A stretch of 64,000 bases of DNA from contig NZ_CP134398.1 in assembly GCF_002968335.2 (NCBI RefSeq), positions 4,340,001 to 4,404,000 on the forward strand, written 5' to 3'. The translations under genes were made by a program, and so were the position numbers. Each line of letters begins with the position of its first letter. Positions within the stretch are counted from its first letter, which is position 1. Positions 8,545 to 17,533 of this stretch are shown in pieces. Source of the DNA: Mycobacterium sp. ITM-2016-00316 (GTDB taxonomy: Bacteria > Actinomycetota > Actinomycetes > Mycobacteriales > Mycobacteriaceae). Under the pieces are notes generated by a model, which worked only from the letters and a program-made list of their open reading frames with translations, was not told the origin of the DNA and did not search any database.

Positions 8545-9174
8545 CTAGAGCGAGTCGAGAATCGACTTCATCTCGTCGATCTCGTGCTGCTGGCTGTCGA
8601 TGATGGCGCGCGCCATGGTCTTGGCCGGCTCGAACCGACCGCCGTCGATCACGCCCTGCGCCATGGTGATCGCGCCCTCGTGGTGACCGATCATCTGGTC
8701 CAGGAACAGTCTGGTGGCTTCGGGGCCGGGCGCTGCCTTCAACTTCTCGATATCGGCGGGCGCCACCATCCCTTCCATCGCGCCGTGATCCATCGCCGGC
8801 ATCGGCGGATTACCCCAACTGGCCAGCCAGCCCTGCATCTGCTCGATCTCGGGAGCCTGCGCGGCCTTGATCTCCTTGGCGAGTTCGATCACGCGTGCGT
8901 CGACGTCATCCTTGGCCAGCAGGATGTCGGTCATCTCCACCGCCTGGCTGTGGTGCGGGATCATGTGCTGGGCGAACATGACGTCCTCGCCGTTGTGCGC
9001 CGACGAGCCCTCGGCAGCCGGCCCAGGGTCGGCGCCGCTGCCACTGTGGCTGGTCCCGTGGTCATGCTCGGTGTGACCGTCCCCGCTGGTCTGCGCCGGC
9101 TGATCGGTACAGCCGGCCAGCAGCAGCGCGGAGACCGCGGCCGCCGCGATCGCCTTCGCCGGTGTGCGCATCAT
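8545..9174 (-). CDS. DUF305 lipoprotein beside copper genes
   Basis: A 209-residue lipoprotein with lipobox L-A-G-C (Cys 22). A His/Asp-rich spacer follows (DGHTEHDHGTSHSGSG), then a DUF305 helical domain with two signature histidine motifs: MIPHHSQAVEM and DQMIGHHEGAITMAQ. DUF305 proteins often sit beside copper-handling genes, and the paired His-His motifs and Met-rich loop (NPPMPAMDHGAMEGM) look able to bind metal; that role is inference. A strong GAGGAGG lies 8 bases before the ATG. It is divergent from copZ and its start is 36 bases from the CsoR-like operator, so it is likely induced with copZ-copA. Confidence 0.82.
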   Translation of the reverse strand: MMRTPAKAIAAAAVSALLLAGCTDQPAQTSGDGHTEHDHGTSHSGSGADPGPAAEGSSAHNGEDVMFAQHMIPHHSQAVEMTDILLAKDDVDARVIELAKEIKAAQAPEIEQMQGWLASWGNPPMPAMDHGAMEGMVAPADIEKLKAAPGPEATRLFLDQMIGHHEGAITMAQGVIDGGRFEPAKTMARAIIDSQQHEIDEMKSILDSL

Positions 9175-9203
9175 GATGTGTTCCTCCTCGCAGAACGAAC
9201 CTG

Positions 9204-9232
9204 TTTACCCATACCCCCTACCGGTATATCAT
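9204..9232 (+). promoter_or_regulatory. CsoR-like copper operator within the copZ promoter
   Basis: The 17-bp element at 9211-9227 reads ATACCCCCTACCGGTAT. Its left half is identical to the usual CsoR half-site ATACCCCCTA and its right half ends GGTAT. It lies exactly between a -35-like TTTACC (9204-9209) and a -10-like TATCAT (9227-9232), spaced 17 bases. The predicted start of transcription falls on or next to the ATG at 9240, implying a leaderless copZ mRNA blocked by the copper sensor. No csoR gene is in the window. Confidence 0.7.
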
Positions 9233-9239
9233 GATGGGC

Positions 9240-9449
9240 ATGAGCATCGTTCTTGAGGTCCAAGGTATGAGTTGTGGCCACTGCGTGTCGGCGATCACCG
9301 CCGCGGTCACCCCGTTGGCCGGTGTGACGTCGGTCGATGTCGACCTGGCCGGCGGCACGGTCACCGTGGACGGCACCGCCGATGTCGGTGCCGTCACCGC
9401 CGCGATCGAGGACAGCGGCTACGACGTGAGTCCCGCCCTCTCAGCATGA
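9240..9449 (+). CDS. copZ: CopZ-type copper chaperone
   Basis: A 69-residue single heavy-metal-associated domain with the metal-binding motif M-S-C-G-H-C (C-x2-C) near residues 10-14. It presumably delivers Cu(I) to the ATPase encoded directly downstream. In-frame ATGs also occur at 9231 and 9234, but those overlap the -10 element, so 9240 is preferred and fits a leaderless transcript. The stop overlaps the copA start as ATGA. The predicted fold is the usual ferredoxin-like beta-alpha-beta-beta-alpha-beta. Confidence 0.85.
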   Translation: MSIVLEVQGMSCGHCVSAITAAVTPLAGVTSVDVDLAGGTVTVDGTADVGAVTAAIEDSGYDVSPALSA

Positions 9450-11692
9450 GCACCCTGACGCTCGACGTCGGCGGCATGACCTGCGCGTCCTGCGCGGCGC
9501 GAATCGAGAAGCGACTCAACCGCATCGACGGTGTGCAGGCCAGCGTGAACTTCGCCACCGAGCAGGCCCGGGTGGATTTCCCCGACAGCGTCTCACCGGA
9601 GGAACTGGTGGCCGCGGTCGAAGCGACCGGTTACACCGCGGCGCTGCCGCCCGAGAATGACACCGCGCCCGCCGAATCCGAGGAGCGCGACGAGTCGGCG
9701 CCCTGGCGTCAACGGCTGCTGATCTCGGCGGCACTGGCCCTTCCGGTCGTCGTCCTGTCGATGGTCCCGGTGCTGCAGTTCAGCAACTGGCAGTGGCTGG
9801 CATTCACGCTGGCCTCACCGGTGGTGGTGTGGGGGGCCTGGCCGTTCCACACGGCCGCCTGGACGAACCTGCGCCACGGCGCGGCCACGATGGACACCCT
9901 CATCTCGGTGGGTGTGATCGCCGCCTACGCATGGTCGGTGTGGGCGTTGTTCTTCACCCACGCCGGCATGCCCGGGATGAAGATGCCGTTCGAGCTGATC
10001 TCCACCAGTTCCGAGCCGCACCTCTACCTGGAGGTCGCCGCGGCGGTGACGACCTTCCTGCTCGCCGGGCGCTACTTCGAGGCCCGTGCCAAACGTCAGT
10101 CCGGTGCCGCCCTGCGGGCACTGCTGCACATGGGCGCCAAGGACGTCGCGGTACTGCGCGGCGGCGGTGAAATCCGCATTCCGATCAGCCAACTCGCGGT
10201 CGGTGACGTCTTCGTGGTGCGCCCCGGCGAGAAGATCGCCACCGACGGAGTCATCACCGCGGGCACCTCCGCCGTCGACGCGTCGATGCTCACCGGGGAA
10301 CCGGTGCCCGTCGAGGTATCCGACGGCGACAACGTCGTCGGCGCGACCGTGAACGTGGGCGGACGCCTCGAGGTCCGCGCGACCCACATCGGATCCGACA
10401 CCCAGCTCGCCCAGATGGCCCGCCTGGTCTCCGAGGCCCAGAGCGGCAAAGCAGAGGTGCAGCGCCTCGCCGACCGTGTCTCGGCGATCTTCGTGCCGAT
10501 CGTCATGGCGCTGTCGCTGCTGACCCTGGTGGGCTGGTTGATCTTCGGTGACGGATCGGTCGCTGCGGCGTTCACCGCCGCCGTCGCCGTCCTGATCATC
10601 GCGTGCCCCTGCGCACTGGGCCTGGCCACGCCGACCGCGCTGCTGGTCGGCACCGGGCGCGGCGCGCAGCTGGGCATCCTGATCAAGGGACCCCAGGTAC
10701 TCGAGTCGACCCGGCGGGTCGACACCGTGGTGCTCGACAAGACCGGGACCGTCACGACCGGACGCATGTCGGTGGTGGCCGTGCACGTCGCCGACGGCGA
10801 ACAGCCCGAAGACGTCCTGAGATTGGTCGGCGCACTGGAGAACGGCTCCGAGCATCCGATCGCCCGCGCCATCGCGGGCCACGCCGCTGAACGCGGGCCG
10901 CTGCCGGTCGTCACCGATTTCGAGAATCACGGTGGCCTCGGCGTGACCGGCGTGGTGGACGCCGTGGCGACCGCCGCCGGCCGGCTGAGCTGGCTGCGCG
11001 ACGAATGGTCACTGACGCCCGCGGAGATGCTGACCCGCGCCGCCGATGCGGCCGCCGAGCAGGGCCACACGCCGATCTGGTTCGCCGCCGACGGAAAGAT
11101 CCGGGCCGTGGTGGTCGTCGCGGACACCATCAAGGACACTGCCGCCGAGGCTGTTTCGGGGTTCCGGGCGCTCGGGCTCACACCTGTGTTGCTGACCGGC
11201 GACAACCGCCGGGCCGCCGAATCGGTGGCGGCAAAACTGGGCATCGAGCGCGTGGTCGCCGAGGTGCTGCCCGCGGGCAAGGTCGACGAGATCAAACGTC
11301 TACAGGCCGATGGCCGGGTGGTCGCGATGGTCGGCGACGGTGTCAACGACGCTGCGGCACTGGCACAGTCCGATCTGGGGCTGGCCATGGGGACCGGCAC
11401 CGATGTCGCCATCGAGGCATCGGATCTGACGTTGGTGCGAGGGGATCTGCGCGCCGCCGTCGACGCGATCCGGTTGTCACGGGCAACGCTGCGCACCATC
11501 AAGGGCAATCTGTTCTGGGCGTTCGCCTACAACATCGCCGCGCTGCCGTTGGCGGCCGCGGGGCTGCTCAATCCGCTGATCGCCGGCGCCGCAATGGCCT
11601 TCAGTTCGGTATTCGTGGTGACGAACAGCCTGCGGCTGCGGCGGTTCTCTACTTCGGCGCGCGCGCCCGGAACAGCTTCACGTCGTCCTTGA
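9446..11692 (+). CDS. copA: Copper-translocating P1B-type ATPase
   Basis: A 748-residue P-type ATPase. An N-terminal metal-binding domain has C13-x2-C16 (GGMTCASC). The membrane metal site is C387-P-C389 (IIACPCALG). The phosphorylated aspartate is D431 in DKTGTVTTG, and the hinge motif is [20 protein letters not shown]. The last membrane segment has the [15 protein letters not shown] pattern of Cu(I) ATPases, and YN occurs in the preceding helix. It exports Cu(I) from the cytoplasm. The start at 9446 gives [10 protein letters not shown]; the reading frame is open further upstream through copZ but that is not used. The 3' end runs 44 bases into the convergent cyclase gene. Confidence 0.92.
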   Translation: MSTLTLDVGGMTCASCAARIEKRLNRIDGVQASVNFATEQARVDFPDSVSPEELVAAVEATGYTAALPPENDTAPAESEERDESAPWRQRLLISAALALPVVVLSMVPVLQFSNWQWLAFTLASPVVVWGAWPFHTAAWTNLRHGAATMDTLISVGVIAAYAWSVWALFFTHAGMPGMKMPFELISTSSEPHLYLEVAAAVTTFLLAGRYFEARAKRQSGAALRALLHMGAKDVAVLRGGGEIRIPISQLAVGDVFVVRPGEKIATDGVITAGTSAVDASMLTGEPVPVEVSDGDNVVGATVNVGGRLEVRATHIGSDTQLAQMARLVSEAQSGKAEVQRLADRVSAIFVPIVMALSLLTLVGWLIFGDGSVAAAFTAAVAVLIIACPCALGLATPTALLVGTGRGAQLGILIKGPQVLESTRRVDTVVLDKTGTVTTGRMSVVAVHVADGEQPEDVLRLVGALENGSEHPIARAIAGHAAERGPLPVVTDFENHGGLGVTGVVDAVATAAGRLSWLRDEWSLTPAEMLTRAADAAAEQGHTPIWFAADGKIRAVVVVADTIKDTAAEAVSGFRALGLTPVLLTGDNRRAAESVAAKLGIERVVAEVLPAGKVDEIKRLQADGRVVAMVGDGVNDAAALAQSDLGLAMGTGTDVAIEASDLTLVRGDLRAAVDAIRLSRATLRTIKGNLFWAFAYNIAALPLAAAGLLNPLIAGAAMAFSSVFVVTNSLRLRRFSTSARAPGTASRRP

Positions 11693-12764
11693 TGTTCTTC
11701 AGCCGCTTGGCGCCGGCGAACGACCACTCCACACCGGCGTCATCGCCCACCGCGTCGCGCACCGCCTCGGTGACCAGCAGCGCTCCCGGGCGGGCCGCGC
11801 CGGTGACCCTGCTGGCCAGATTGACCGGGCTGCCGAACCAGTCGCCGCCACGGCTGACCGCCATCCCCGACGCCAGACCCACCCGCAGCCTGGGGAACTC
11901 GTCGTCGACGGTGGCGGCATCCAGCAGGGCCAGCATCGCGGTCAGCAGCGGCACCGGGTCGGGGCTGACCAGCATGACCGCGTCGCCGATCGATTTGATG
12001 AACCGCACCGGCGGAGCAACCACCTCGTGGGTGAACTCCACCAGACGATTCGCCAGTCCCTCGAGTTCCTCGGGCGGGACCGCCTCCCCCAATCGGGTGA
12101 AACCCACCAGGTCCGCGAACGCCACCGCCACCGGGCGGGCACCGGGCAACGGCAGACCCTCGGCCCGCTCCCCCGCCGTCACCGCCTCGGTTTCCATCGT
12201 GCGCCGCAATTCCAGGCGCAGCATGTCCTGGATCATCGGCCCCAGCAGTGGACCCACGTGCCGCAGCAGCGCTTCGGAGGCAGCCGCCACCTCCAGTTCG
12301 GTGACCCCGGGCGCCATCACCGCCGACATGGAGGTGAACCGCATTGCCTCCGCGGTCTTGGACAAGCCGTCGGCCAGGGCACGCACCACCATCACCATAT
12401 TGTCCACGTCAATACCTGCGTCGACGAAATGCTTTGCATACCTGGCGATCTCACCGTCAACCCGCAGATGCGCCGGCTCGTCGGGATCGTCCACCGTGGG
12501 CAGCCCGAGCACCCGCTGGACACGCCGCAACAACTCGAGATCGATCCCCGTGCTCTCGCAGATCTCCCGCGCCGACACGTAGTCACCGTCGTCGCCGAGC
12601 ATGCGGCGCGACGCCAGCATCACCGGCGCATAGGATTCCCGGATCTGATCGACGGTCACACCGTGGTCGAGAAGCCACGGTATGAGTTCGGCACGCTCGG
12701 CCCTGGCCTGGCCCTCCAACCCGTCGAGCAACCCGGATGACTCAAGATCGAAGTCCGCACCCAC
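11649..12764 (-). CDS. Class III adenylyl cyclase, Rv1264 type (pH-sensing)
   Basis: A 371-residue soluble cyclase. The N-terminal 200 residues form the helical autoinhibitory, pH-sensing module known from Rv1264, followed by a catalytic domain with every key residue: metal-binding D218 (FADLVGFT) and D261, substrate-selecting K257 and D308, transition-state N315 and R319. The K/D pair specifies ATP over GTP. Each position is shifted by 4 from my recollection of Rv1264 numbering, supporting orthology. It makes cAMP as a homodimer, with activity suppressed at neutral pH in the M. tuberculosis homologue. The last 44 bases overlap copA on the other strand. Confidence 0.92.
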   Translation of the reverse strand: MGADFDLESSGLLDGLEGQARAERAELIPWLLDHGVTVDQIRESYAPVMLASRRMLGDDGDYVSAREICESTGIDLELLRRVQRVLGLPTVDDPDEPAHLRVDGEIARYAKHFVDAGIDVDNMVMVVRALADGLSKTAEAMRFTSMSAVMAPGVTELEVAAASEALLRHVGPLLGPMIQDMLRLELRRTMETEAVTAGERAEGLPLPGARPVAVAFADLVGFTRLGEAVPPEELEGLANRLVEFTHEVVAPPVRFIKSIGDAVMLVSPDPVPLLTAMLALLDAATVDDEFPRLRVGLASGMAVSRGGDWFGSPVNLASRVTGAARPGALLVTEAVRDAVGDDAGVEWSFAGAKRLKNIKDDVKLFRARAPK

Positions 12765-12801
12765 GTGGCCAACCTATACCGGCGGCGGGCATCATCGGGT
12801 C

Positions 12802-13296
12802 ATGCCCGGAGAGCTGCTGCACGGATTGCCGGCGGTCGCGGGAGGATCGCCGCACACCCTGATCCTGGGCAATATGCCGAGCGTGCTGTCGTTGGCCTCA
12901 GGCCAGTACTACGGCAACCCGCGCAACGCCTTCTGGCAGATCACCGCGGACATCCTCGGATTCGACGCAGCCGCGCCGTACGAACAGCGGGTCCGCGCAC
13001 TTGTCGGACACCGGATCGCGGTGTGGGACGTGCTGCGATCCTGCCGTCGCGCCGGCAGCCTGGACTCCGCGGTGGAGCGGGACAGCATGGTGCCCAACGA
13101 TTTCGGCGCGTTCCTGCGAGATCATCCACAGATCGATCTGCTGTTGTTCAACGGAGCCGCGGCCGAAGCCAACTACCGCAGGCTTGTTCGGGACGCCGCC
13201 AGAGTTCCCAGCATCCGGCTGCCCTCGACAAGCCCCGCGCACACCATGCGGTTCGCCGACAAACTCGCGCACTGGCGGACCGCGCTGACCACTTAG
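12802..13296 (+). CDS. Hypoxanthine-DNA-glycosylase-like protein
   Basis: A 164-residue protein of the uracil-DNA glycosylase superfamily. The N-terminal segment LILGNMPSVLSLASGQYYGN followed by PRNAFW is diagnostic of the DNA-deoxyinosine glycosylase subfamily (TIGR04274-like). A later active-site loop reads LPSTSPAHTMRFADKLAHW. It is expected to remove hypoxanthine (deaminated adenine) from DNA. I chose ATG 12802; the frame is open to 12682, but the extra 40 residues (Ser/Pro-rich, overlapping the divergent cyclase gene) look non-coding. The nearby UdgB gene makes this a small base-excision neighbourhood. Substrate assignment rests on family similarity. Confidence 0.8.
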   Translation: MPGELLHGLPAVAGGSPHTLILGNMPSVLSLASGQYYGNPRNAFWQITADILGFDAAAPYEQRVRALVGHRIAVWDVLRSCRRAGSLDSAVERDSMVPNDFGAFLRDHPQIDLLLFNGAAAEANYRRLVRDAARVPSIRLPSTSPAHTMRFADKLAHWRTALTT

Positions 13297-13355
13297 ATCA
13301 TCCCCGGCCGCACGCAGCCCATAGCGGTTCGGCGCGCACCGGCTACGGTGGCGAC

Positions 13356-13793
13356 ATGTCCTGCGTGTTCTGCGCCATCGTCGCCGGTGAGGCCCCCGCC
13401 ATCCGGATCCACGAGGACGAGGATCTGCTCGCAATCCTCGATATCCGGCCGTTCACCCGCGGGCACACCCTGGTCCTGCCCAAACAACACACGGTGGATC
13501 TGACCGACACGCCGCCGGCGACCCTCGCGGCGATGGCCGTGCTCGGGCAGCGCGTCGCGCAGGCCGCCCGGGTGTCGGGCCTGCACGCCGACGGCAACAA
13601 CATCGCCATCAACGACGGCAAAGCGGCGTTTCAGAGCGTGTTCCACATCCACCTACACGTCGTTCCCCGGCACCACGGCGACAAGCTGTCCTTCGCCAAG
13701 GGCATGCTGCTGCGCCGCGACGCCGATCGGGAGGAATCCGGACGGCTGCTCCGGGCGGCACTGGCGCAACTCGACGAAGCCGCGCAGGATTGA
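13356..13793 (+). CDS. HIT-family hydrolase (Rv1262c type)
   Basis: A 145-residue histidine-triad protein. It opens with CVFCAIVAGEAPA, a zinc-associated start typical of HIT proteins, and carries the catalytic triad motif HIHLHVVPR near residues 94-102. Such proteins hydrolyse nucleoside phosphoramidates or dinucleoside polyphosphates; the substrate here is not known. ATG 13356 was chosen because it directly precedes the conserved domain; the upstream open frame is a shadow of the glycosylase gene. It is 4 bases from the next gene, so both are probably in one transcript. The order matches M. tuberculosis Rv1262c-Rv1261c. Confidence 0.9.
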   Translation: MSCVFCAIVAGEAPAIRIHEDEDLLAILDIRPFTRGHTLVLPKQHTVDLTDTPPATLAAMAVLGQRVAQAARVSGLHADGNNIAINDGKAAFQSVFHIHLHVVPRHHGDKLSFAKGMLLRRDADREESGRLLRAALAQLDEAAQD

Positions 13794-13797
13794 GCTC

Positions 13798-14247
13798 ATG
13801 GGTATGCCACCGTGGGAGCGTTATCTCGGCCTCCCGATGCTGCTGTTGCACGACAAGCTCTACAAGGCGACCGACGGGCGGATCGGGCACACCATCCCCT
13901 TCGGTCCGCCGGCGCTCATCCTGCACACCGTGGGCGCCAAGACCGGGCTGGAACGCGCGAACTCGCTGACCTACGCCCGCGACGGCGCCGACTACCTGGT
14001 GGTGGCCTCCAAGGGTGGTGAACCCAAGGCGCCGGGCTGGTACCACAATCTCAAGGCCAACCCGCAGGTCGAGATCAACGTCGGCCCCAAGCGGTTCCCG
14101 GTGACCGCCCGGGCGGTGTTCCCCGACGATCCCGACTTTGCGCGCCTGTGGCGGATCGTCAACGACATGCGCGGTAACAAGGACCGCTACATCGGCTATC
14201 AGAAGCGCACCAGCCGACCGATTCCGGTGGTGGTGCTCTCGCCCTAG
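13798..14247 (+). CDS. F420-type deazaflavin-dependent nitroreductase family protein (Rv1261c type)
   Basis: A 149-residue Ddn-like split-barrel protein. Family landmarks are LILHTVGAKTGLERANSLTY, DYLVVASKGGEPKAPGWYHN, LKANPQVEINVG and a C-terminal DRYIGYQKRTSRPIPVVVL. Related proteins bind F420H2 and reduce quinones or nitro compounds at the membrane. It follows the HIT gene by 4 bases and ends in a 4-base overlap with the convergent monooxygenase gene, so no space exists for a conventional terminator between them. The physiological substrate is unknown. Confidence 0.88.
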   Translation: MGMPPWERYLGLPMLLLHDKLYKATDGRIGHTIPFGPPALILHTVGAKTGLERANSLTYARDGADYLVVASKGGEPKAPGWYHNLKANPQVEINVGPKRFPVTARAVFPDDPDFARLWRIVNDMRGNKDRYIGYQKRTSRPIPVVVLSP

Positions 14248-15296
14248 AGAAGTTCCTTGGCGAGCAGTTCCAGCGTCAGCTCACGGCCCGGCGCGGTGCG
14301 CGCATCGGTGCCGCGGAACGCCGAGGCGACGGGTGCGACCATCACCTCGTCGACGTCGAACTGCGCTGCCACCGAACGGATCGCCTCGGCCGCCTCGGCC
14401 GGGTCACCGACCACGGTGCGGGCCAGCCCCGAGTCGACGATCAGCTGTTCCTGGGCGGAGAGCTGCGCCGCTTCGGCGTCCTCGACGATATCGAGCGGGC
14501 CCAGGGTGCGCCCCGTCCGCAGCCGGGCCATCATCTGCAGGTTCGGCAACAACAGCCGCAGCGCCTCGTCGCGGGTGTCGGCCACCGAGGCGTTGATCGT
14601 CATGAACGTGCTGGGTTCGGCCAGCAGCTCGCTGGGCCGGAACTCGGCACGGTAGGCGGCCAGCGCCTCGGCGGTCCCCTGCCCGGAGAAGTGGTTGGCG
14701 AACACGTAGGGCAGGCCCTTGGCCGCGGCCAGGTGCGCCGAGTACATCGACGATCCCAACAGCCACAGCCGGGGCTCGCCGAGCGCGGCCGGGGTGGCCT
14801 TGAGGACATAGTCCTGCTGGGCCAGCATGCCCCGGGACAGTTCGACCCGGGCGCCGCGGGTGCTCATCAGCGCCGCGACATGGTCGAGGTACTCCGGGAA
14901 GCGTTCGATGTCCTCGTCGTTCTGGGCGCGCGCACCGCGCAGCGCCATCGACGTCACCGGATCCGACCCCGGCGCCCGGCCGATGCCCAGGTCGATACGG
15001 CCGGGGGCGGCGGCCTCCAGCAGGGCGAACTGCTCGGCGACGGCCAGCGGCGCGTGGTTGGGCAGCATCACCCCGCCCGAACCGAGCCGGATATGGGCGG
15101 TCTGAGCGGCCAGGTAGGCCAGCACCACCGGGGGGCTGGTGGCGGCGACCGAGGCCATGTTGTGGTGTTCGGCCACCCAGTAGCGGGTGTATCCGAGGTG
15201 GTCGGCGGTCTGAGCCAGTCGCACGGTCGCCGCCAGCGCATCTGAGGTGCTCTGATCGCTGCGGACCGGGACGAGGTCGAGAACGGAAAGACGCAT
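14244..15296 (-). CDS. Luciferase-like flavin monooxygenase (LLM family)
   Basis: A 350-residue TIM-barrel oxidoreductase of the bacterial luciferase superfamily. Recognisable segments are LSVLDLVPVRSDQSTSDAL, YTRYWVAEHHNMASVAATSPP, HIRLGSGGVMLPNHAPLAVAEQFALLE, RIDLGIGRAPGSDP and a C-terminal IVDSGLARTVVGDPAEAAE. It should use FMN or F420; the short AEHHN motif places it in the alkanal-monooxygenase-like group rather than classical luciferase. Its ATG overlaps the TAA stop of udgB (TAATG), indicating coupled translation with the DNA-repair gene. The substrate cannot be inferred. A longer open frame upstream is the shadow of udgB. Confidence 0.85.
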   Translation of the reverse strand: MRLSVLDLVPVRSDQSTSDALAATVRLAQTADHLGYTRYWVAEHHNMASVAATSPPVVLAYLAAQTAHIRLGSGGVMLPNHAPLAVAEQFALLEAAAPGRIDLGIGRAPGSDPVTSMALRGARAQNDEDIERFPEYLDHVAALMSTRGARVELSRGMLAQQDYVLKATPAALGEPRLWLLGSSMYSAHLAAAKGLPYVFANHFSGQGTAEALAAYRAEFRPSELLAEPSTFMTINASVADTRDEALRLLLPNLQMMARLRTGRTLGPLDIVEDAEAAQLSAQEQLIVDSGLARTVVGDPAEAAEAIRSVAAQFDVDEVMVAPVASAFRGTDARTAPGRELTLELLAKELL

Positions 15297-16231
15297 TACT
15301 CGTGCAACGCCGACCCGCTCCGCTTCGTTCCCCCGCCCGTCGATTTGTGCACCATTTGTGACGCTGAGCGTGACGAATCGTGCACAAGTCGCCGGGCCAG
15401 GGTGAAGACATCGTCGAGCATCGCCGGAGTGAGCCGGCCGGTGAACATGTTCTGCTGACTGGGGTGATAGCAGCCCAGCAGGCTCGTCCCCGAGGCCAAC
15501 GGGTACTGCACCGCATGGCCGAACACCGGCTTCGGTTGCCCGGCAAGCTGATCGGCCAGCATGCCGAGCACCACCTGCCAGGCGAACCCCCCGAGGGCCA
15601 CCACGACCCGCACGTGCTGGGACACCAGCTGCCATTCGGCCTGCAGCCAGGGCGCGCAGGTGGCCCGCTCGGCCGGGGTCGGCTTGTTCGCCGGCGGGGC
15701 GCACCGGACCGGCGCCACGATCCGAACCCCGTTGGCGCGCAATCCGTCCGCGGCATCCACGCTCAGCGGCGAGTTCACCAGACCGGCCCGGTGCAGCGAG
15801 GCGAACAACTGATCCCCGGACCGGTCCCCGGTGAACACCCGGCCGGTGCGGTTGGCGCCGTGTGCGGCCGGTGCCAGCCCGACGATCAGCACCTTCGGCC
15901 GGCGGGCTCCCCACCCGGGCACCGGACGCCCCCAGTACGGCTCCTCGGCGAACGCCCGTCGTTTGGTGACCGCCACCTCCTCGCGCCAGGCGACCAGGCG
16001 CGGGCAGGCCCGGCACACGCTGGTCTCGGCGTCCAACTCGGCGACGGTGCCCAGCCGGGCCGCCAGGCCGGCCACCTCGGCCGCATCATGGGCCACCGGG
16101 GTGTCCGGGCGGGCCGGATCGCCGGGCCACCCCGACCCGGGCGGCACCGGTGACGGAAATCGCCGCCCGGTCCGCGGGTGTGGGAGCCCGCGCTCCCCCG
16201 GCTGTCCCACAGGCACCCGTCCATCCTGCAC
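15296..16231 (-). CDS. udgB: Type 5 uracil-DNA glycosylase UdgB with C-terminal extension
   Basis: A 311-residue family 5 UDG. Four cysteines suited to the family's Fe-S cluster lie in [11 protein letters not shown] and in the pair C-x15-C starting RCAPPANKP. The catalytic segment [19 protein letters not shown] and the later [14 protein letters not shown] are typical. It removes uracil, ethenocytosine and hypoxanthine from double-stranded DNA in M. tuberculosis (Rv1259). The start is GTG 16231; an internal start is possible because the first 45 residues are Pro/Gly-rich. The last ~25 residues ([20 protein letters not shown] region) are unlike the family and coincide with an inverted-repeat-rich DNA segment, so the C-terminus may be a recent extension. 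Confidence 0.88.
   Translation of the reverse strand: MQDGRVPVGQPGERGLPHPRTGRRFPSPVPPGSGWPGDPARPDTPVAHDAAEVAGLAARLGTVAELDAETSVCRACPRLVAWREEVAVTKRRAFAEEPYWGRPVPGWGARRPKVLIVGLAPAAHGANRTGRVFTGDRSGDQLFASLHRAGLVNSPLSVDAADGLRANGVRIVAPVRCAPPANKPTPAERATCAPWLQAEWQLVSQHVRVVVALGGFAWQVVLGMLADQLAGQPKPVFGHAVQYPLASGTSLLGCYHPSQQNMFTGRLTPAMLDDVFTLARRLVHDSSRSASQMVHKSTGGGTKRSGSALHE
15345..15387. repeat. Inverted-repeat element in the 3' end of udgB
   Basis: TTGTGCAC (15345-15352) and its complement GTGCACAA (15380-15387) flank a centre that includes the palindrome ACGCTGAGCGT (15361-15371) between GTGACG-like sequences. The segment encodes the non-conserved C-terminal tail of UdgB. The layout is like a small dispersed intergenic repeat that has been read into the gene, but no second copy was found in this window. 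Confidence 0.4.
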
Positions 16232-16293
16232 CCGTGGCGAGAAATTCGATGGCCGTGCGGGCGATCCCGCTGCTAGATTCGCCGCGATAGAAG

Positions 16294-17523
16294 ATGAACA
16301 CTCGCAGCCGCGGTCCGGCGTTCCTGATCCTGTTCGCCGCCCTCATGGCCGGCGCCGGCAACGGTATCTCGATGATCGCGTTCCCGTGGCTGGTGCTGCA
16401 ACGCAACGGTTCTGCCGTCGAGGCGTCCATCGTGGCGATGGCGGGCACCCTGCCGCTGCTGGTGTCCACGGTGATCGCCGGTGCCGCGGTGGACTACATC
16501 GGCCGCCGACGGGTCTCGATGATCTCCGATCTGCTGTCGGCGCTGTCGGTGGCCGCCGTCCCGGTGGTGGCGTTGATCTTCGGGGTCGACGCCATCAACG
16601 TCGCGGTGCTGGCCGGGCTGGCGGCGCTGGGTGCGGCGTTCGATCCGGCCGGTATGACCGCCCGGGAAACCATGCTTCCCGAGGCCGCGAACCGCGCCGG
16701 CTGGACGCTGGATCACGCCAACAGCGTCTACGAAGCCGTCTTCAACCTGGCCTATATCGTCGGGCCCGGTATCGGCGGCATGCTCATCGCCACCCTAGGC
16801 GGTATCGAGACCATGTGGGTGACCGCGGCCGCCTTCGGCTGTTCCATCGCGGCCATCTCGGTGCTGAAACTGGAGGGCGCCGGAAAGCCGGACCGCAGTG
16901 CGCTGCCCGACCGGGTGTGGGCCGGTGTCGTCGAGGGCCTGAAGTTCGTGTGGAACCTCAAGGTGCTGCGCACCCTGGCGATCATCGATCTGACCGTTAC
17001 CGGGCTCTACATGCCGATGGAAGCGGTGCTGTTCCCCAAGTACTTCACCGACCGCAACGAGCCGGCGCAGCTGGGCTGGGTGCTGATGGCGCTGTCCATC
17101 GGAGGCCTCATCGGGGCACTGAGTTATGCGGTGCTGGCCAAATTCGTCAAGCGCCGCGTCACCATGCTCATCGCTGTCATCACCCTCGGGGTGGTGATGA
17201 CGATCATCGCGTTCCTGCCGCCGTTGCCGGTGATCCTGTCGCTCTCGGCGGTGGTCGGCTTCGTCTACGGGCCGATCCAGCCGATCTACAACTACGTCAT
17301 GCAGACCAACGCCCCGGCCCATCTGCGCGGCCGGGTGGTCGGCGTGATGGGCTCGCTGGCCTACGCGGCGGGTCCGCTCGGTCTGGTGCTCGCCGGTCCG
17401 CTCGCCGACTCGGCGGGGTTGCAGACGACCTTCCTGGCGTTGGCGTTGCCGATGCTGGTGCTCGGCGTGGTGGCCATCGGGCTGCCTTCGCTGCGCGACC
17501 TGGACCGAGACCGTCAGCCCTAG
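16294..17523 (+). CDS. tap: Tap-like MFS multidrug efflux protein (Rv1258c type)
   Basis: A 409-residue major facilitator with twelve predicted membrane segments. The first helix region [18 protein letters not shown], the loop [18 protein letters not shown] (motif A-like) and the second-half [16 protein letters not shown] fit the Tap/MFS_1 efflux group. The M. tuberculosis homologue Rv1258c exports tetracycline, aminoglycosides and other drugs and belongs to the WhiB7 regulon. Upstream there is a -10-like TAGATT at 16274-16279 and a short A/T run (GAAATTCG, 16241-16248) where WhiB7 promoters carry an A/T-rich patch. It is followed at 10 bases by a GlcD-like oxidase gene, as in M. tuberculosis. 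Confidence 0.86.
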   Translation: MNTRSRGPAFLILFAALMAGAGNGISMIAFPWLVLQRNGSAVEASIVAMAGTLPLLVSTVIAGAAVDYIGRRRVSMISDLLSALSVAAVPVVALIFGVDAINVAVLAGLAALGAAFDPAGMTARETMLPEAANRAGWTLDHANSVYEAVFNLAYIVGPGIGGMLIATLGGIETMWVTAAAFGCSIAAISVLKLEGAGKPDRSALPDRVWAGVVEGLKFVWNLKVLRTLAIIDLTVTGLYMPMEAVLFPKYFTDRNEPAQLGWVLMALSIGGLIGALSYAVLAKFVKRRVTMLIAVITLGVVMTIIAFLPPLPVILSLSAVVGFVYGPIQPIYNYVMQTNAPAHLRGRVVGVMGSLAYAAGPLGLVLAGPLADSAGLQTTFLALALPMLVLGVVAIGLPSLRDLDRDRQP

Positions 17524-17533
17524 ACTGGCGGCC

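Noticed and set aside
9272..9445. Upstream extension of copA to 9272
   Set aside because: The extra residues are an out-of-frame reading of copZ, Arg/His-rich and unlike any metal-binding domain; ATG 9446 overlaps the copZ stop as ATGA.
15297..16016. In-frame upstream extension of the LLM gene through udgB
   Set aside because: The extension is not protein-like and udgB occupies that DNA in another frame. The TAATG junction fixes the true LLM start.
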